Below are positions 39,690-49,663 of a stretch of 64,000 bases of DNA, piece after piece (the first letter of the stretch is position 1; each line of letters begins with the position of its first letter). A program made the translations under genes and the position numbers. Source of the stretch: Serpula lacrymans var. lacrymans S7.9 (Eukaryota; Basidiomycota; Agaricomycetes; Boletales; Serpulaceae); contig NW_006763293.1 in the NCBI RefSeq assembly GCF_000218685.1, forward strand, positions 172,905 to 236,904. Direction: 5' to 3'. The notes beneath the pieces were generated by a model that was not told where the DNA came from, ran no database searches, and was given only the letters and a program-made list of their open reading frames with translations.

Positions 39690-40221
39690 CCCCTATCTTC
39701 TATAAATTCAACTATCCCTCCTCCTCAAAACCCACACTCATACACCTCTGGGTTTTACTTTGAAGGATCTTTATATGTACCACCCCACAAACAACCAGAC
39801 CACTCCACTGTTCTAGTAAACAAGTTCCGTGGAATCTGGGAGGATTGTGTGTTAGTTTGTTTTTGTGTGTGGTTTTCTAACAGCAGTTCTCATCATCGAT
39901 ATCGGTTGCGAGGTAGAATATAAATATGAGATACTGCTAAGGAAGGTACTCACTATTGACAATGTCAACCCAACCCAACCCCCAATGCTTCAACAACCAA
40001 ATGCCTAATCCTGACCTGTATTGAGCCCAGTATCAACATGGCCCCTCTCTGTACTCTGCTCACAACCCACAGCATCCTACAGACCTCTATGCAATGGCAA
40101 TCAGGCAAGGAGGTCATCATTTTGCCATGCACTACGTATCACAACACAATGGGATCCGCACCCATGTACAGTGATTCTGGACCTTCTGGGCATGCAACCA
40201 ATCAGTATGCTTTCCAAGTAC

Positions 40222-40293
40222 GCCTTGGTAGCTTAGTTGGTAAAGCACCAGACCATGAAAGCTGGAGTCCCAGGTTCAAGCCCTGGCCAATGC
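40222..40293 (+). tRNA. tRNA-like sequence, probably pseudo-tRNA or SINE head
   Basis: It has an A box TAGCTTAGTTGG (40229-40240) and a perfect B box GGTTCAAGCCC (40273-40283). The D stem GCTT/AAGC and T stem CCAGG/CCTGG are perfect, and the acceptor stem GCCTTGG/CCAATGC pairs at six of seven positions. The anticodon arm is abnormal: CCAG/CTGG enclose ten bases instead of nine, there is no clear T33, and the identity (CAT or ATG) is unclear. I therefore treat it as degenerate. Confidence 0.55.
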
Positions 40294-40350
40294 ATGTTTT
40301 CTCATACTATAAACAAATGTCATAATTTGTCATAATAAAACTAAGTGAAA

Positions 40351-40380
40351 CTCAGCCGCTGCCCGAGAGGCTATAGAAAC
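40351..40380 (+). repeat. Structured 30-nt motif, copy a
   Basis: Thirty bases, starting CTCAGCCGCTGCC and ending GCTATAGAAAC, are identical to copy b at 40458-40487. Here the closing stem is weak (CAG with CTG only). The inner GCCCGAGAGGC can form a small hairpin. Function unknown. Confidence 0.6.
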
Positions 40381-40453
40381 AACTGTATTATTTACCTAAG
40401 TGAAACTACAATGGATGTTACTTTAAGGTGATCTCTAATAAATGTAATGTAAG

Positions 40454-40498
40454 ATACCTCAGCCGCTGCCCGAGAGGCTATAGAAACGACTGAGGTAT
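40454..40498 (+). repeat. Structured motif, copy b, closed by a 9-bp stem
   Basis: ATACCTCAG at 40454-40462 pairs perfectly with CTGAGGTAT at 40490-40498, enclosing a 27-nt loop that is shared almost entirely with copy a. A conserved loop closed by a stem suggests a folded RNA or DNA element. No RNA family was recognised with confidence. Confidence 0.6.
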
Positions 40499-41105
40499 TT
40501 CTATACTAAACCCCCTACTACTTATAGTCAGAGGTGCTACTCGCTACAGTATAATAACTCCTAGGAGTACAATTGTGCTCCTAGGAGAACAATGGTGAAT
40601 CCATGAAGCAACCATTATGCTCCATGGAGAACAATGGCTGCTTTAGTAGAGACTGGGTTTATCTGGTTTTGTCAATGCAGCCATACAGAATTCCATCACA
40701 GCTGCCTATGCAGCTTCGGTTGAGGGGCTTCCAATCCCTACCCAATCTGCCCATTGACTGCCCAATTCAACAGCAGCTGAGCCTGCAAGGGCCCATCGTC
40801 CTAGCACAGAGCCTCGGCCTGGTGGTAAGCATATTTTCCCAATATGATATTATTTTATTTTACTCACCTAGTGTAGCTTTTGTATTTACAACGGAGGTTG
40901 TTGATGGTGAAGCCAAGAGAGACTTCAGCACTGTGACCGACATGGAGTGGGACAAGTTTTACAGCGAGGTAGCAAAGCTGATCAAGGACCACAGCAAGGA
41001 GGACCAGCTTGCATACAAGGTGTCCGGGGATACTGGAAAGCCATTGTATATGAATAATGAGCACAACTTCAAGGCGGCAATGGAAAGGGTTGCAAATAAG
41101 GCAAA

Positions 41106-41446
41106 TGTTACGCTTGGAGTGTACAAGCCTGGTAACAAGGGGGTTTCTAGCAACAAAGCTGTTTCGGATAAGCCTGTTTATGGATGGGTTTGAGACGCAT
41201 TCTGATGATGAAGTTCTTAACTGATGAATACCAAGCTGCACTGTTGAAGCGTACAATCATATTGGAGGTGTCAACTACAATACAGGCGTCTATATATACT
41301 GTCCTACTTTAGGGTAGGTGTTTGTGTTGAACAAACAATGACTGGTGAGACTGTAACAGGCAACAAGTGTGGGAAATAGGAATGAGTAGCGGTAGGTAAC
41401 TACTCTGAGAAAGAAATAAAGTTCTTAGGAAACACAGTCCGTAACA
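41106..41446 (-). repeat. Gypsy-1 3' LTR (341 bp)
   Basis: In element orientation it begins TGTTACGGACTG and ends CAAGCGTAACA, with inverted TGTTAC/GTAACA ends. It lies directly after a polypurine tract, and its terminal ~140 bp match the truncated 5' LTR at 47740-47881. A TATATATA motif near 41292 may be the promoter element. Confidence 0.85.
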
Positions 41447-41462
41447 TTACCCCCTTTTTAGG
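41447..41462 (-). other. Gypsy-1 polypurine tract
   Basis: The minus-strand sequence CCTAAAAAGGGGGTAA abuts the 3' LTR, the expected primer site for plus-strand DNA synthesis. Confidence 0.8.
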
Positions 41463-41463
41463 T

Positions 41464-42735
41464 TCAGACTGCTCCGAAGTCTCCTAGCTCTCCATCAACA
41501 TTGTAATGTGCGTCTTCATCAAGGTTGTTATGCTCATTGTCTAATCCCCAACTATCTGCTGCAAAGGGTAATTTGCGTTGTCGGTTACACCTATTAGTGC
41601 GGTGTCTGGGTGCGTCTAGTCCGCATGCAGAACAAGTATGGTAACAACAATAAATGGCACAATGGCCATATTCTTGACAGGCATAACAATGTTGAATATG
41701 AGGGTGACATTGTCGTTCGGAAGAGGATTGTGAATGAGTAGAATTGGAGTAATCAGAAATTGGCAAGGGCCTCTTGCTCCTACTACTAGAGGATGGGGTG
41801 TCACCTTCATTGGTCCTCAACAACCTTCCATCCGGAGATGAGCCGTTGCTCGACATGGGGGTTGGCTTCTGATTTGTGCGCTGCATGTGGGGAGTGCAAT
41901 CTGAAGGGATAAGGAGTACCAGCTCGGGGCGCTGGCAGCGTAGTCGGCGGTTGTGACGGGGTTGAGGGAGTTGGGGGAGGGGCATCACTGGTCATATAGG
42001 AATCAATATGTCCTGCAATTCTTCTACTGCGTTGGCTACTGGGACTATGGAGTTGGTTATGGAGGAATGTGCTTGGGATGGTGGAGCGGGCGCAGGTAGA
42101 ATAAGATCTGGCAATGATGGGCGAGATGCTGGTGGAGGCAGCGGCGGTGAGTGAGGGTGGTGGTGCCCTGGAAATGGATGTCCTGTCTTTGCAGCTAGGG
42201 ACAACAAATCTGGGGGAGGGGAGGTGAGGTACCCTCATTGGGCAAGGATATTCCTCGTGTTATTGCATACTGTCTGGCACCCTAAATGTAGGAAGGCTTT
42301 GACCGCTTCTCTCTCTCCATTCTCGCAGTTCTTCCTCAAGCATCATTCCAGGGATTCTATCTGCAAGTGTTCCATGAGCAAAGTTGCTCCAATACTCAAG
42401 ATGGAATTGTTGTCCCATGTAAGCTCTTCTACTAACAAACCCAGTGAGACAGTGACTGCATGTAGTTCACCGGCAACAAGGAGCGAGTGTTGCCAGCAAT
42501 AGAATGTATCCAAGGGGTAGGTAGCATTAGGGCAAGTAGTGTTAGACTGGTGGAATAGATAAAAGTAGGCGCGCCTATCTGACATCAGATTGGTGGCATC
42601 TACAATGTTGGTTTGTTCGCGAGTAAGGGCAAGGCAGTACACCCATTGTGCTTCAGTGATCACTGGTGGTTCAGCGAGGTAGGGGGGAAATCGAGGAGGA
42701 AGGGTTTGTTGGTCAGTGGGGGTGATCTGAGACAT
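41464..42735 (-). pseudogene. Gypsy-1 extra ORF after pol, with CCHC zinc knuckle, broken
   Basis: Between pol and the 3' LTR are three minus-strand frames: 42735-42343 (starting MSQITPTDQQTLPPRFPPYL), 42238-41807 and 41988-41464. They look like one reading interrupted by stops and shifts. The first segment is globular (VITEAQWVYCLALTREQTNI) and the middle is Ser/Pro-rich. The last contains a canonical CX2CX4HX4C knuckle (CYACQEYGHCAIYC) followed by more Cys/His (CYHTCSACGLDAPRH) and an acidic tail. The knuckle suggests nucleic-acid binding. It is distinct from gag, which has its own knuckle at 46500-46560. Confidence 0.65.
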
Positions 42736-42741
42736 GGTTGT

Positions 42742-45700
42742 TCAGGTAGGAGTGCGTAGGAGGGAATCCTGATGTATGTTTCGCAAATTGTGTCTCTTTT
42801 TATATTTGTTCAGGATTTTGAAAGCATTCTGTAAGTTTGCTTCTTCTTCCCAGAAGTTTTTGGCTGATGGGTAGTCCATCCATTTGATTAAATATAGGTA
42901 TCCTTTTCTGTTCTTTTTGTTACGTAGAATGGCTTCTACTTTGTATTCTTCTTGTTGCAGAATATCTGCAAATATGTTTCTATCTCCCGGTTTACCCTTT
43001 TGATTTTCTCCATCAGATTGGGGGTGATACACGGTCAATAGATTCACTTTGGTCTTGAGTAATCTAGCCAGTTCTTTGGTAACCTCTGATGCAAACTGTG
43101 GTCCTCTATCAGATATGAGTTTGTCATGTAGTCCAAATCTTCTAAACACGTGTTGGGTTGTGTGAGGAATCAATTTTTCTTATCGCATTCCCGTCATGTC
43201 GTGGTTAGCAGACTCGATCCCCGTCACTCCTCTTGCCCTCAGACTAGAGATTACCACAGGTGTCTTATTACTTTTATCCTTTTTCTTCTTATTTTCTATT
43301 CACACTCACGTCCTATCATACCTACAACGAGGTCGACTTGTTGTCGACCCTCGAGAAGATATCCAGATGACATAAGCCACGATCCAGTGCTATGTCTGGG
43401 AATACTTCGGAGGAATATTGATAAGCGAAGAAGGTTGTGAGTCAGCGCCTTCTCATGGGCTTACTGATACAGCCAATTGTACATCCCTTACCAATATGTT
43501 TTCTCATACGATTAGTAAATACGATAGATCGGACCACCTTCTCCTTTTTTCTTATTGGTTAGCTAGCTGGTCAGACCACTTTCTCAGTTCTTCCCTTTCT
43601 CGGTCTGACCATTGCCGTTCACTATATAAAGAAGTACATACTCAATGTATTGTTCTCTAGTTCAATATTAGTTTGGATTTGTGCTCATACCGATACTCTT
43701 CATTCTCATACCCTGATTCACCGCCTTCCAGCAAGGACTTGACCAGGCATTGTGCTTTGTTATATAGCTTTGTATTTGTTGCCTGACAGGTTGGTGGAAA
43801 AATTTAGCCGTTCCTAGTGCGTCAATAGTTTTCTTGCAAGGCAATAGTATTACCCCCTTTGTAAGGCCATGGTCCACCACGACCATGAGATTGTCATATC
43901 TGTTGCTTTCTGGTAGATCTGTGATGAAATCAACGGATAAGTTCTTGAATGGTTCTGCAGTCTTTGGGCCCAAAATTGGCTGTATGGGTGTTTTGACTGG
44001 ATTGGTAATTGCCTTGCTTTGTTGGCATATTGCACATCCTGTGACATAATCTTTGATCATCTGTGTCATTCCTGGCCAATAGTAGTGTCTCATTACCAAT
44101 TGTGTTGTTTTTAGTTGTTCTGGGTGTCCGGCTGTTAGTAAATTGTGTTGTTCTTGAATACATGCCTTTCTCTTGGTTCCTGCGGGAATGTAACGGCAAC
44201 CTTTGTAGAGTACGACATTATCTTTTGTAGTCCAATCTTTTGGGTCCGAGTGCATCAGTAGTTTGGTTCCTTCCTGCAAGCTTGTTTGTATACGTGTGGA
44301 AATTGTGTCCGTGTTCGCTACTGCGGCAAAAACAGTCTTTGGAAGTAGTGGTGTGTCTTCTTCTTCTTCTTCTGTATATAAATCCGGTCTTCTGGAAAGG
44401 TTATCCGGAATTGTCATGTGTGTTCCAGGTATGTGTTTCAGGGTATAATTGTATTGTGAGAGTAGAAGTTGCCAATGTCTCTGCCGTGGTGTCAATTTTC
44501 TGGCTTCTTGCCAATATGTGAGATCCTTGTGATCAGTTCATATTTCTACCATGTGGGAACTGCCTAGAATGTAATGTTTCCATTCTTCTAGTCCTCTGAT
44601 GACAGCAAGCAGTTCTTTGTTGTATATTTGGTGATTCTTTTCGGCCGGAGATAGTGCTTTGGAGTAGAAGGCACATGGATGCCATACCAAATTATCATTG
44701 GGCTGGTTCAAAACCGCTCCAGTTGTGTGTTTGGATGCATCCGCCGCAATTTGGGATAGTTTGTTTGGGTCCGGTATTTGGGTAACTGGCACTTTGCTGA
44801 AACGGTGTTTTAGTAGAGTAAATGCCTTCTCTTCTGTTGTGGTCAAGTTCCAAATCTTCCCTTTGTCTAATAGCACATTGAGCAGCCTATAAATTTGTGG
44901 TAGAAGTTGCCAAATCAGAGGAATTTTTGGACCTCGTGGACATTGGTTGGGGTAGGCCAATCTCTGATTCCTGCTAGTTTTACTGGGTCCATTTGTACCT
45001 GATTGTGATGGATGATTGTGCCGAGATATTCTATTTTGGCTACATCAAACGTGCATTTCTCTAGTTTTAGGTATAGGTCATTGTTGCGCAGGCGTTGCAA
45101 TACCTGTTTTGTCCGTAAGATATGTTCTTCTGGTTCTTTGTTGAATATAAGCATGTCGTCCATATATATAATGAGCCATCCTTTGTCTATCATATCTGCA
45201 AAGAGGTCGTTCATCATGCGTTGAAAGGTGGCTGGGGAATTGCACATGCCAAAGAACATGACCGTGGGTTCAAAGAGTCCTTTTCTGGTTTTAAATGCTG
45301 CTTTCCATTTGTCTCCTTCCTTTATCCTGATATTGTTATATCCCCAATGTAGATCTAGTTTTGTGAAATGTGATGCTCCACGGAGTTTGTCTATGAGGTT
45401 GGGCACCATGGGTAGTGGATAAGGATCTCGGATTGTTTGTTCGTTGAGTTGGCGGTAATCCTGACATGGTCGCAAAGATCCGTTCTTCTTGTCTATGTAG
45501 GAGAAGGGGGAAGCCATCGGAGATTTGCTTGGTCTGATATATCCTTTTTGAAGGTTGTCATTGAGAAATTCTTCCAGTGCCGTGTTTTTTTTTGGTGATA
45601 GGGGATAGATTTTGTAATCTTTGGGTCTAAAATCCGGTTTTAGGTTTATGACGTGATTGTAAATCCTTCTTTTGGGTGGTCTTTCAGATGCCTTCTTGTC

Positions 45701-46230
45701 AAAGACCTGTGCAAATTCTTTATAGACTTCGGGCAGTTCCGTTATCTTTTTCCTGACATTGTTTTGGATGGCTAGCTCCATGGCTGTGTTAGTTTTTGCA
45801 AAAATCCGTGTTTCATGTACGTAGTTGATTAATAGTTCTAGTTGATCAATTGTGATGGTGAGAATCATGGACCGGTCAGAATGGGATCGGATTGTGCGAA
45901 TGGCATGTTGAGTATCCACACTTTTTGATGTCCAGTCTATAGTGGGGTTGACTTTGTGGAGCCACGGGTATCCAAGGAGAATGTCTTCTCCTCCTAGTCC
46001 GGTGATGAGGAATTTGCGCATGGTATTCCTCCCTCCTGCTTCTATCCGTTGATAGGTGTAGTGGGTGATCTTTCCTCCCTTGCTGATGGTTCCATCTACA
46101 TTTTTGCATGTGATGGGCATTTCAAGTTTGTTAAGTGGTAGGCGATGTTTGATTGCAAATTTTGTGTCCATAAAATTGTCTGTTGCCCCTGAGTCTATTA
46201 ATGCTTTGGTTCCAATGGTTTTTTGTCATA
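42742..46230 (-). pseudogene. Gypsy-1 pol: protease, RT, RNase H, integrase, chromodomain
   Basis: Protease DSGATDNFMDTKFA lies at ~46190. RT blocks include YIRPSKSPMASPFSYIDKKN, FTKLDLHWGYNNIRI, FGMCNSPATFQRMMNDLF and an intact YMDDM catalytic box. A frame change near 44920 separates RT from RNase H (AADASKHTTGAVLNQPND), and a stop lies near 44540. The integrase zinc region reads HNLLTAGH...CAICQQ and the core VDFITDLPES...ISDRGPQF. The core is split by the solo LTR 43161-43788. After HPQSDGE the integrase C-terminus is missing, and the sequence jumps to a chromodomain (EYKVEAILRNKKNRKGYLYL, IKWMDYPS). Conserved catalytic residues remain, but the frame is broken several times. Confidence 0.85.
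43161..43788 (-). mobile_element. Solo LTR inserted in gypsy-1 integrase (628 bp)
   Basis: In minus orientation it begins TGTCAGGCAAC and ends TTCCTCACA, flanked by the 5-bp duplication CAACC (plus-strand GGTTG at 43156-43160 and 43789-43793). It contains CACTATATAAAG (plus 43619-43630). Its start and several internal segments resemble the solo LTR at 57492-58169, so both belong to one LTR family whose internal region is not in the window. Confidence 0.8.
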
Positions 46231-46238
46231 ACGTGGTG

Positions 46239-47697
46239 TCAATTTGTAACAAATTTGATAGTGGCTATAGTTACAATGGCTATTTTGGACCGTACCAACA
46301 TTGGGGTGGATTGTCCTTTCAAAAACCCTCCTTTTCTAATTTGTTGATGGTGCTGGCGCGATCTGCTTTGCTGAGTTCTCTCCACATTTTGAGGATGTGA
46401 GAAATTCCTTTTGCGTCTTCCACCACCGATTCTGTTTTGTCTTTTTCCGCGACTTCTGCTGTGCAAATTTTCTGGTCTGGTTGTTTCCCTTTCTTTTTCT
46501 CCGGACAGAACCGTGATATATGTCCTTGTTCTTTGCATATAAAGCATTGTCTTTCTCATTTGAGTGAATCTTCTTTGTCCTTGGTTAAATGCTTTGCCGA
46601 GGAAGACTGGCTTCTTCCTCCTTTTTTCTCCTTCTTCTTTTCTCCCTTCTTTCCCCACTTCCTTTCACTGATACTGTTCAAGTTCATCCAGTTGGCGTCT
46701 AGGCCAGCGACAGTGCTCATCCATCCTGCAATATTTTTGGGTTGTGTGGAGGAGTTAAGGACATTTTGAAGGAGGTATGGGCATATAGAACTCTTGTACA
46801 CCATGATTAGTCCTTCGTTGTTTAAGCCGCTTTTTCCTGCTTCTACCATGAAACGGGAGTTGAACTTTGCTGCTGTTTCTCCTGTTTCAATTTTCATTGT
46901 CATGAGGGCTGCGCTGGCCGCGCCTTTTACATCTTCCGTGATAAATGTCCCATTAAAGTCGGATTTGAAGTCCGTCCATGTTGGGTATCTGCCTAATCCA
47001 GTGTATTCCGTCAATTTGGTTTTTTTTCACTCTAGGGCAGCTCCTTCTTTCATGTGGGAAAGTGCTTCAAAAACTTTCTTTTTATCCAAGCCATAGATGG
47101 CATTGTTTATGTCAAAATATGCTTTGGCTGATAGCATCCATCTGTTGGCTTGGTCTGGCATTCCATCAAAATCATCTATCTGTCCAAACTTGGTGGGTTT
47201 GGCTGCTGTAGCGTTGGACATGGTGCATGTTGGTGGAATAGGAAATGAGTTGGGAGCTATGGGGAGTATCTGTGGTGTGGGAGGTGGTATTGGTTGGTCT
47301 GCCACTGCAAATTCTTCAAAATTGTGTTGGGAGCTACGGGGAGTATCTGTGGTGTGGGAGGTGGTATCGGTTGGTCTGCCGCTGCAAATTCTTCAAAATT
47401 GTTTTTGTCGTAGACATCTGATTCAGTTACTGGGGGATTGTGTTGGGTTCTGGGTATTAGCTGTGGGTGGCTTCCTGCGTAATACTGCAGCCAATGTGTT
47501 CTAGCTTTGTAGAATGTGTCTGCTTGTTCTCTGGTGTGGACACGAGTGACATCGGGTTGAGGAAAGGGAGGTGGTGCTGCTGTTCTTCCTTGTCTTGACC
47601 ATACTGGAGGTGTTGCTGTCTGTGTTGGTTCTGCTCTGGTTTGTGCCCTGGTGGTAGGCCTTCTTCCTTGCAACATTTTGTTGTCTTTTTCATCCAT
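46239..47697 (-). pseudogene. Gypsy-1 gag, disrupted
   Basis: The N-terminal part is Gln/Pro/Thr-rich (MDEKDNKMLQGRRPTTRAQT). A capsid-like region follows (FGQIDDFDGMPDQANRWMLS, LTEYTGLGRYPTWTDFKSDF, SSICPYLLQNVLNSSTQP), then a Lys/Glu-rich linker and a CCHC knuckle CFICKEQGHISRFC. A 77-bp direct tandem duplication (47250-47326 and 47327-47403) shifts the frame near the N-terminus, and stops occur near 47030 and 46557. Confidence 0.75.
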
Positions 47698-47739
47698 TCG
47701 CTAATAAGCATGGGATGAGGATATGGAATACAATTGTTT

Positions 47740-47881
47740 TGTTACGCTTGGAGTGTACAAGCCTGGTAACAAGGGGGTTTCTAGCAACGAAGCTGTTTCG
47801 GATAAGCCCATTTATGGACGGGATTGAGACATATTCTGATAATGAACTTCTTAACTGATGAATACCAAGTTGCATTGTTAA
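47740..47881 (-). repeat. Gypsy-1 5' LTR remnant
   Basis: About 142 bp match the terminal part of the 3' LTR, from the TGTTACGCTTGGAG end inward. Similarity stops exactly where the gypsy-2 5' LTR begins. Confidence 0.85.
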
Positions 47882-48295
47882 TGTTACAATACACAATTTC
47901 CGGACCTTTAATTTCCATTCTCCTCTTTAACTTTATACTGTAGTTTTCACACACTGTGCCATGCGGCACTTTCCATTTTGTTCAAACTCCACCTTCTCAT
48001 GCTACGCTGCCTTTATTCTGATTTTAGCTACAAGTCTCTCACACAGTGGAGCTGGTCACATGGGCTGCACCCTCTGACATCATCAGCCACTGATTTTATC
48101 AACTGTACAGTACATAAGTACAAACACTCTGTATTAGTATATATACCTCAATAGATCCAGGAGACTCCTCAGTGAGTCCTCCTGTTGTATACCCGCAACT
48201 AACTCGGTCCTACCTAAGGGGTAACCACTCCCTCATCACTACCTTTATAGCTTGTCTGAGTTGTGCGCCAGAGTAACTAACTCTTGGTTGTTACA
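47882..48295 (+). repeat. Gypsy-2 5' LTR (414 bp)
   Basis: It begins TGTTACAATAC and ends TTGGTTGTTACA. It shares with the 3' LTR the GACATCATCAGCCACTG, ACTGTACAGTACA and GAGTTGTGC segments and a TATATATACC motif. It is about 180 bp longer than the 3' LTR because of a block between TGTTACAATA and CACATG. Confidence 0.85.
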
Positions 48296-48746
48296 TTAGG
48301 ACTCACTCTTTCTACTCTCTCGCACATTGTGCAAACCCGGTCCCCAGGGTTAAGGGGTTATTATTTGGGAATATCCCGTATAGCAGAAGGGTGCGCTCCT
48401 AGCGACGGCCCTGTAGTGCTCTGGGAGAAGAGACAATTATTGATACACGGCCCCCAGTGTTAAGGGGAGTACTTTAGCTCAGCAATAGTGTGGAACTATT
48501 GTTGATCAGAAAATTAAATACGCCAGTCTGGAGAAGGGTTGACAGCTTAACAAGCGGACCACCCCCTAACAACTGTTCGGACCAGGGTTTAAATACTATA
48601 ACTTTTATATACATTCATTTCGAATACTATAGTGTGGGTAGTTGGAGATTGAGATCCGATACTCAGCTGGGAAGAGGAAGATCCGCAGATAGCAAGCGGG
48701 GACCCCCAGTTACGTCTTTTTGACTTTACCAAGAAAACAAGTTGAC

Positions 48747-49663
48747 ATGTTGTCGCAAAACCAACCCGACGTCAACACTCTGTTGCACAATATGCATGCA
48801 CAGATTTTGGCGTTGACTATGCAACTTGCCGATCTGGAGGCAAACCCCCCTGCGGCAACCCCCTCGGTTGAGAAGAATGGTGGATCAAACTCCAAATTTG
48901 GGTCAAGGCAAACTGGGATGCATTTGCCGATGACTTTGAGGTAGCAACTGCAGTGCTATCTCGACTAAAGGGACCTGTGGCGGGTTGATACGCCCAAGTA
49001 AGACTTCAGGAGTGCTACACTGTGTGGCCTACCTGGGACGATCTCAAGGTTGAGATTGAAAAATATTTCAAACCACAGGCTGAGCGTGACTGGGCTCGCC
49101 AATAAATCTGTTCCTTCAAACAAGGAAACATGAGGACGGATGATTACGTTACCCAGTTCCTGGCCCTCTCCATCCAAGGAGGGCTTGGCAATGAACATGC
49201 AGTAGAACTGCTGGAGCGCAATGTGAACCCTTGCATTGCAGAACAGATCTACTTGCAGGATACAAGAAGTGAGAACCTGGTTCTGGCGGCTGAAGAAGTA
49301 CAATGAGTCGGTAGAGCCATGGAGCTCTACGCTATGCACCAAGGTGGCGGGTCCACCAACAAAAATAACTTTTCCCAGAGGAGCCCTGGGTTATCAAACC
49401 AAAAACAAAATCACTCTCGTGGGTTCCAACCATTCGGGTTGCAGCCAGGGCAGGAGGGGCACATAGCCCAAAAGTGTCCAAACGGAGCGCAAACTGCTCA
49501 ACAAAAAAATAACCAAGGGTGCCAGGTGCACCAATTAGAAACAGAGAAACCAGATGATTGGCTCAATACTCTGGCCGGTCGTTCGTACAATGAAATCCGG
49601 GCCTTCTTTTACGACCAGCAGGTCACTGAAATGAAGACTGAGGGAAAAGAGTTCGGAGCTTAG
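48747..49663 (+). pseudogene. Gypsy-2 gag, disrupted
   Basis: It starts MLSQNQPDVNTLLHNMHAQI. A retrotransposon-gag region follows in shifted frames (TWDDLKVEIEKYFKPQAERD, MRTDDYVTQFLALSIQGG), broken by stops. The expected zinc knuckle survives only as GQEGHIAQKCP, with its first two cysteines lost. It is not functional. Confidence 0.75.

Larger units (their letters stand above)
37769..39901 (+). mobile_element. TG...CA element, copy 1 (LTR-like, with nested solo LTR)
   Basis: The element starts TGTCATGCACCAAAG and ends CATCATCGATA (CA mutated to TA). It is flanked by the 4-bp duplication TCGG at 37765-37768 and 39902-39905. Without the nested 320-bp insertion it is about 1813 bp, matching copy 2 (1815 bp). 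It contains a TATA-like CTATATAAACCCC near 39031-39043 followed by an A-run, as expected of an LTR promoter and processing region, and a 180-codon ORF. No internal gag/pol adjoins it, so it is either a solo LTR of an unseen element or a non-autonomous unit. Confidence 0.8.
39961..41105 (+). pseudogene. Broken gene of a transposon-associated Gln/Asn-rich protein
   Basis: From the ATG at 39961 the reading is rich in Gln, Asn, Pro and His (MSTQPNPQCFNNQMPNPDLY) and then meets a stop. Related frames continue with shifts to about 40210, where unrelated sequence with a tRNA-like unit intervenes. The C-terminal part resumes at about 40603 and includes DMEWDKFYSEVAKLIKDHSK and EDQLAYKVSGDTGKPLYMNN, a charged domain that I believe recurs in Agaricomycete repeats (memory, not searched). 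Gypsy-1 cuts it off at 41106. A GTAAGC...CCTAG intron at 40825-40871 is possible but does not fit the phase cleanly. Confidence 0.5.
41106..47881 (-). mobile_element. Gypsy-1: Ty3/gypsy chromodomain retrotransposon, defective
   Basis: On the minus strand the order is a truncated 5' LTR (47881-47740), gag, protease, reverse transcriptase, RNase H, integrase, chromodomain, an extra ORF, polypurine tract and 3' LTR. Gag is frameshifted by a 77-bp tandem duplication, the integrase C-terminal part is deleted, and a solo LTR sits in the integrase core. The protease-RT-RNaseH-integrase order places it in Ty3/gypsy, and the chromodomain in the chromovirus branch. Gypsy-2 replaces the outer part of its 5' LTR. 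Confidence 0.9.

Noticed and set aside
40351..40498. Hammerhead or twister ribozyme
   Set aside because: GAAAC is present but the CUGANGA box of a hammerhead is absent, and the twister core order does not match; kept only as an unnamed structured motif.
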